64,000 nt of DNA from Poritiphilus flavus. GTDB taxonomy: Bacteria > Bacteroidota > Bacteroidia > Flavobacteriales > Flavobacteriaceae. Below, one piece after another: positions 62,111 through 64,000 of this stretch. Within the stretch, counting starts at the first letter, position 1. Each line of letters begins with the position of its first letter. The position numbers were made by a program, and so were the translations under genes. Under the pieces are notes generated by a model. It saw only the letters and a program-made list of their open reading frames with translations. It searched no databases and was not told the origin of the DNA. Where the stretch lies: NCBI RefSeq assembly GCF_009901585.1, contig NZ_WXYO01000005.1, forward strand, positions 186,001 to 250,000, in the 5' to 3' direction.

Positions 62111-63607
62111 GCGTTTGTAGATGGTAGCCTTACCTATTTGCTCCACAAATTGGTAGTGGACCTTTAGATACTTTTCAAAATAAGCATAAACTTCTTCCTT
62201 GTTTTCGGCATTGAACGGGATCCTTTCACCTTTGGTAACAATAATTTCCGGGGCTTTGCTATTCAGAATAAATTGCAACTCTTCAAGGCTGCTCCCACGG
62301 GGATTACGCATATAAGGAAACAACTGATCCCGCATGAGGTTAGAAGGATGTGTGGTGGCTTTTGTAGGAGGGTTTTGTCCGAGGTACCAATAGCCGATAT
62401 GAAATTCCATGAACCAGATATTCTGTACATCCGGGAATTGAGCTGACAGGTATTTGGGAACTTCGATCCCCTCCCCATTGTACAAAGTATTTTTCTTCAA
62501 ATAATTATTTGCGATGGCGTAGTATTCCAGGTAGCTTTCCGTAGGGGTGAGTAGTGCGAGAAAAAGCAGCGTCTTCCCTACTTTCTCGGTGGAAAAGAAA
62601 GAGAAGTAAAATACAAAAGAGAGCAGCAGCAGTATCAAAAAGGGATACAGTTGGATAAGGTAATGCCCGTTGACCTTTCCAACCTTGTAAAACGAGAAAA
62701 GAATACCGGAACAAGCGGCAAGCAGGAACAAAAGATGCCATTGATCCGGAATAGCTTTCTTTTTAATATTCCATCGAACAAATAATCCGATCAGGACAAC
62801 AATAATGGCAATTGGCACCAGGGTATCCGTTCTTTCAGAAAACGGAATCCTGCCATAAGCAATGGACGCGCTGATCACGGATTCCCACCATATCGCACCA
62901 TAGCCGTGGAAGTAGTACATGGTAAAAAGTATTGCTGCCGGCAAGATGATCCCGATACCCAAAAGGGACATTACCGACAGGGTCTTTAAAACGCCCTGCC
63001 GTAGATATGCCTGATAGCAATAGACCAGCACCAAAAGCAATATGGCGTAAGACAGATTTAATTTGGTCATAAATGCACCCCCCAGTAAGACTGCTGCCAA
63101 TAGCAACCTGGCAATATTTGTAGAGGAAGATCGTGTCAGCTGGTAATAACCGGCCAGGAAGAAGGCCATAGAAATATGTTCAGACATTACCCCCTGTAAG
63201 CTTCCGAACAAACTACTGAGAACCACAAAAAGAACGGAAGACCAGAAACCTAATTTAGGGCTATGTACCCTTTTTCCAATCTTGTATAGGTAAAGTGCTC
63301 CGAGGACCACCACCGCCACTCCTGCCAGGCGGAGCGCGACAAAACTTTTTCCAAAAAGCCCGATAATACCGGCGAAAAAAAGGAATACCAGCGGAGGTTT
63401 AAGGTCCCAAAGTTCAGTATAAGGGAAGTGCCCATCCAGCCAGGACTGCCCCATCAGGATAAAAGTGCTCTCATCCAGATCGATGTAGTCCCTAAAGAAA
63501 AACGGGAACCGTATGAAAAAAGCAATGCAAAAAAGGATGAGAAATACCCGCTTAGCCGTAAGTTTGTGGTAATCGGGAGTTAATGCTGTTATAATCTTAT
63601 CAATCAT
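62105..63607 (-). CDS. GT39/ArnT-like polytopic glycosyltransferase
   Basis: The roughly 500-residue membrane protein has the N-terminal signature of lipid-phosphosugar-dependent transferases (PMT/ArnT type). DYIDLDESTFILMGQSWLDG carries the catalytic acidic pair after the first helix, and FPYTELWDLKPPLVF follows. About ten further membrane helices and a soluble C-terminal part (IWFMEFHIGYWYLG, IIVTKGERIPFNAENK) complete it. It probably transfers a sugar from a polyprenyl donor at the periplasmic face. The gene is minus-strand, exactly filling the space between bioD and bioA with overlaps at both ends. ATG 63607 is preferred; a GTG at 63625 would lie inside bioA. Confidence 0.88.
   Translation of the reverse strand: MIDKIITALTPDYHKLTAKRVFLILFCIAFFIRFPFFFRDYIDLDESTFILMGQSWLDGHFPYTELWDLKPPLVFLFFAGIIGLFGKSFVALRLAGVAVVVLGALYLYKIGKRVHSPKLGFWSSVLFVVLSSLFGSLQGVMSEHISMAFFLAGYYQLTRSSSTNIARLLLAAVLLGGAFMTKLNLSYAILLLVLVYCYQAYLRQGVLKTLSVMSLLGIGIILPAAILFTMYYFHGYGAIWWESVISASIAYGRIPFSERTDTLVPIAIIVVLIGLFVRWNIKKKAIPDQWHLLFLLAACSGILFSFYKVGKVNGHYLIQLYPFLILLLLSFVFYFSFFSTEKVGKTLLFLALLTPTESYLEYYAIANNYLKKNTLYNGEGIEVPKYLSAQFPDVQNIWFMEFHIGYWYLGQNPPTKATTHPSNLMRDQLFPYMRNPRGSSLEELQFILNSKAPEIIVTKGERIPFNAENKEEVYAYFEKYLKVHYQFVEQIGKATIYKRL
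63559..63566 (+). promoter_or_regulatory. Possible bioA promoter inside the antisense glycosyltransferase gene
   Basis: TAAGTTTG on the plus strand matches TAnnTTTG. It lies 40 bp before the bioA ATG (63606), within the 5' coding part of the minus-strand glycosyltransferase. The predicted leader is about 35 nt. Confidence 0.5.
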
Positions 63608-64000
63608 GAAAGGCGAGGTAAGCACATATCAACGAGAGAAAGATAACAAGGAAAATTCATTTAATGCAGGCGGATCAAAAAATCTCTCTGATAGGGATCA
63701 GCGACATCTCTGGCATCCGCTTACCCAGCACAAGACACATCCTAAAACCCTGGGCATTGTAAAAGCCAAAGGAGTAGTTCTCCGGGACGAGCATGGCAAA
63801 GAATATATAGACGGTATATCTTCCTGGTATACTGCGATGTACGGGCATTGTAATGATCATATCCTGGCGCGGGTCCAGGAACAAATGCAGGAGCTGGACC
63901 AAATAGTTTTTAGTGGATTTACCCATGAGCCGGCTGTGAGGCTCTCGGAAGAACTAATGTCCATACTTCCTGAGAATCAACAAAAGCTATTTTTCTCAGA
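63606..64000 (+). CDS. bioA: Adenosylmethionine-8-amino-7-oxononanoate aminotransferase, N-terminal part (cut by window end)
   Basis: BioA transaminates 7-keto-8-aminopelargonate to diaminopelargonate, between the BioF and BioD steps. About 130 residues are visible and run off the window. After a 28-residue non-conserved N terminus comes the family start RDQRHLWHPLTQHKTHPKTL, then VVLRDEHGKEYIDGISSWYTAMYGHCN and SGFTHEPAVRLSEELM, typical of BioA substrate and cofactor pockets. The PLP lysine lies beyond the window. ATG 63606 is the only in-frame start, and it overlaps the ATG of the opposite-strand glycosyltransferase within one CATG. It completes bioF-bioD-bioA. Confidence 0.95.
   Translation, partial: MKGEVSTYQREKDNKENSFNAGGSKNLSDRDQRHLWHPLTQHKTHPKTLGIVKAKGVVLRDEHGKEYIDGISSWYTAMYGHCNDHILARVQEQMQELDQIVFSGFTHEPAVRLSEELMSILPENQQKLFFS

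Noticed and set aside
63600-63700. A possible frameshift at the A-run (63677-63682) near the start of bioA
   Set aside because: Careful re-reading shows ATG 63606 is in frame through the run into the conserved RDQRHLWHPL motif, so no shift is needed.

Overview
The window is a stretch of chromosome from a member of the Bacteroidota, most likely family Flavobacteriaceae. Three things point there. Five TonB-dependent outer-membrane receptors are present, three of them with N-terminal carboxypeptidase-D-like domains. Bacteroidota-typical families occur (DUF5689, DUF4270, DUF2807, SbsA-type Ig-like lipoproteins, DksA-like proteins with a degenerate zinc site). At least fifteen promoters carry the flavobacterial -7 box TAnnTTTG, and start codons generally lack Shine-Dalgarno sequences. 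No tRNA, rRNA, CRISPR array, insertion sequence, integrase or prophage gene was seen. The region is mostly dense core genome.

Layout, left to right. (1) 1-6.4 kb: the end of a TonB receptor, a repetitive lipoprotein, ileS, a DksA-like gene, a DUF2807-like secreted protein and lspA. (2) 6.4-11.6 kb: 5-formyltetrahydrofolate cyclo-ligase on the minus strand, a 585-bp mostly non-coding gap, then uvrC and a patatin/POTRA/beta-barrel protein. (3) 11.7-18.1 kb: hppD behind a strong leader hairpin, a probable free-standing small RNA, a DUF3108 protein, and the tightly packed tryptophan dioxygenase/M23 peptidase/pgi operon. (4) 18.3-27.4 kb: two TonB receptors, a four-helix membrane protein, a DUF1080 protein, and a locus joining an EEP-family nuclease or phosphatase with a receptor and a DUF5689/lamin-tail lipoprotein. 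(5) 27.4-34.5 kb: an overlapping receiver-only response regulator and three-PAS histidine kinase, an ankyrin/omega-amidase pair, an Ig-like lipoprotein, a ComF-type gene and a coiled-coil membrane protein. (6) 34.5-44.6 kb: glyS, an outer-membrane protein plus receptor pair, a NUDIX/winged-helix regulator divergent from a membrane-anchored GH3 glycosidase with two operator-like sites between them, exonuclease III, an aldo/keto reductase and a proline-iminopeptidase-like lipoprotein. (7) 44.6-54.3 kb: the leftward operon panC-panD-flippase-pseudoesterase-radA, and the rightward series GT5 domain-DUF4270 lipoprotein-glmS. (8) 54.4-64 kb: a receptor, atpD-atpC, a GNAT protein, and the biotin genes bioF-(DUF2007)-bioD and bioA, with a minus-strand glycosyltransferase wedged between bioD and bioA.

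Functionally the window combines translation (ileS, glyS, DksA-like), repair (uvrC, radA, exonuclease III), cofactor synthesis (biotin, pantothenate, folate salvage), energy (F1 beta and epsilon), aromatic amino-acid breakdown (HPPD, TDO) and envelope or nutrient-uptake functions. No obvious defence island or mobile system is present. The most interesting signals are small: a probable about 100-nt RNA after hppD, the hppD leader hairpin, a 28-residue membrane peptide upstream of the folate cyclo-ligase, twin operators at the GH3/regulator pair, two predicted leaderless genes (glyS, bioF), two palindromes before TonB receptors, and the overlapping start codons of bioA and its antisense neighbour. 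Gene starts were moved downstream where a promoter or terminator excludes the longest reading frame; each such case is stated.
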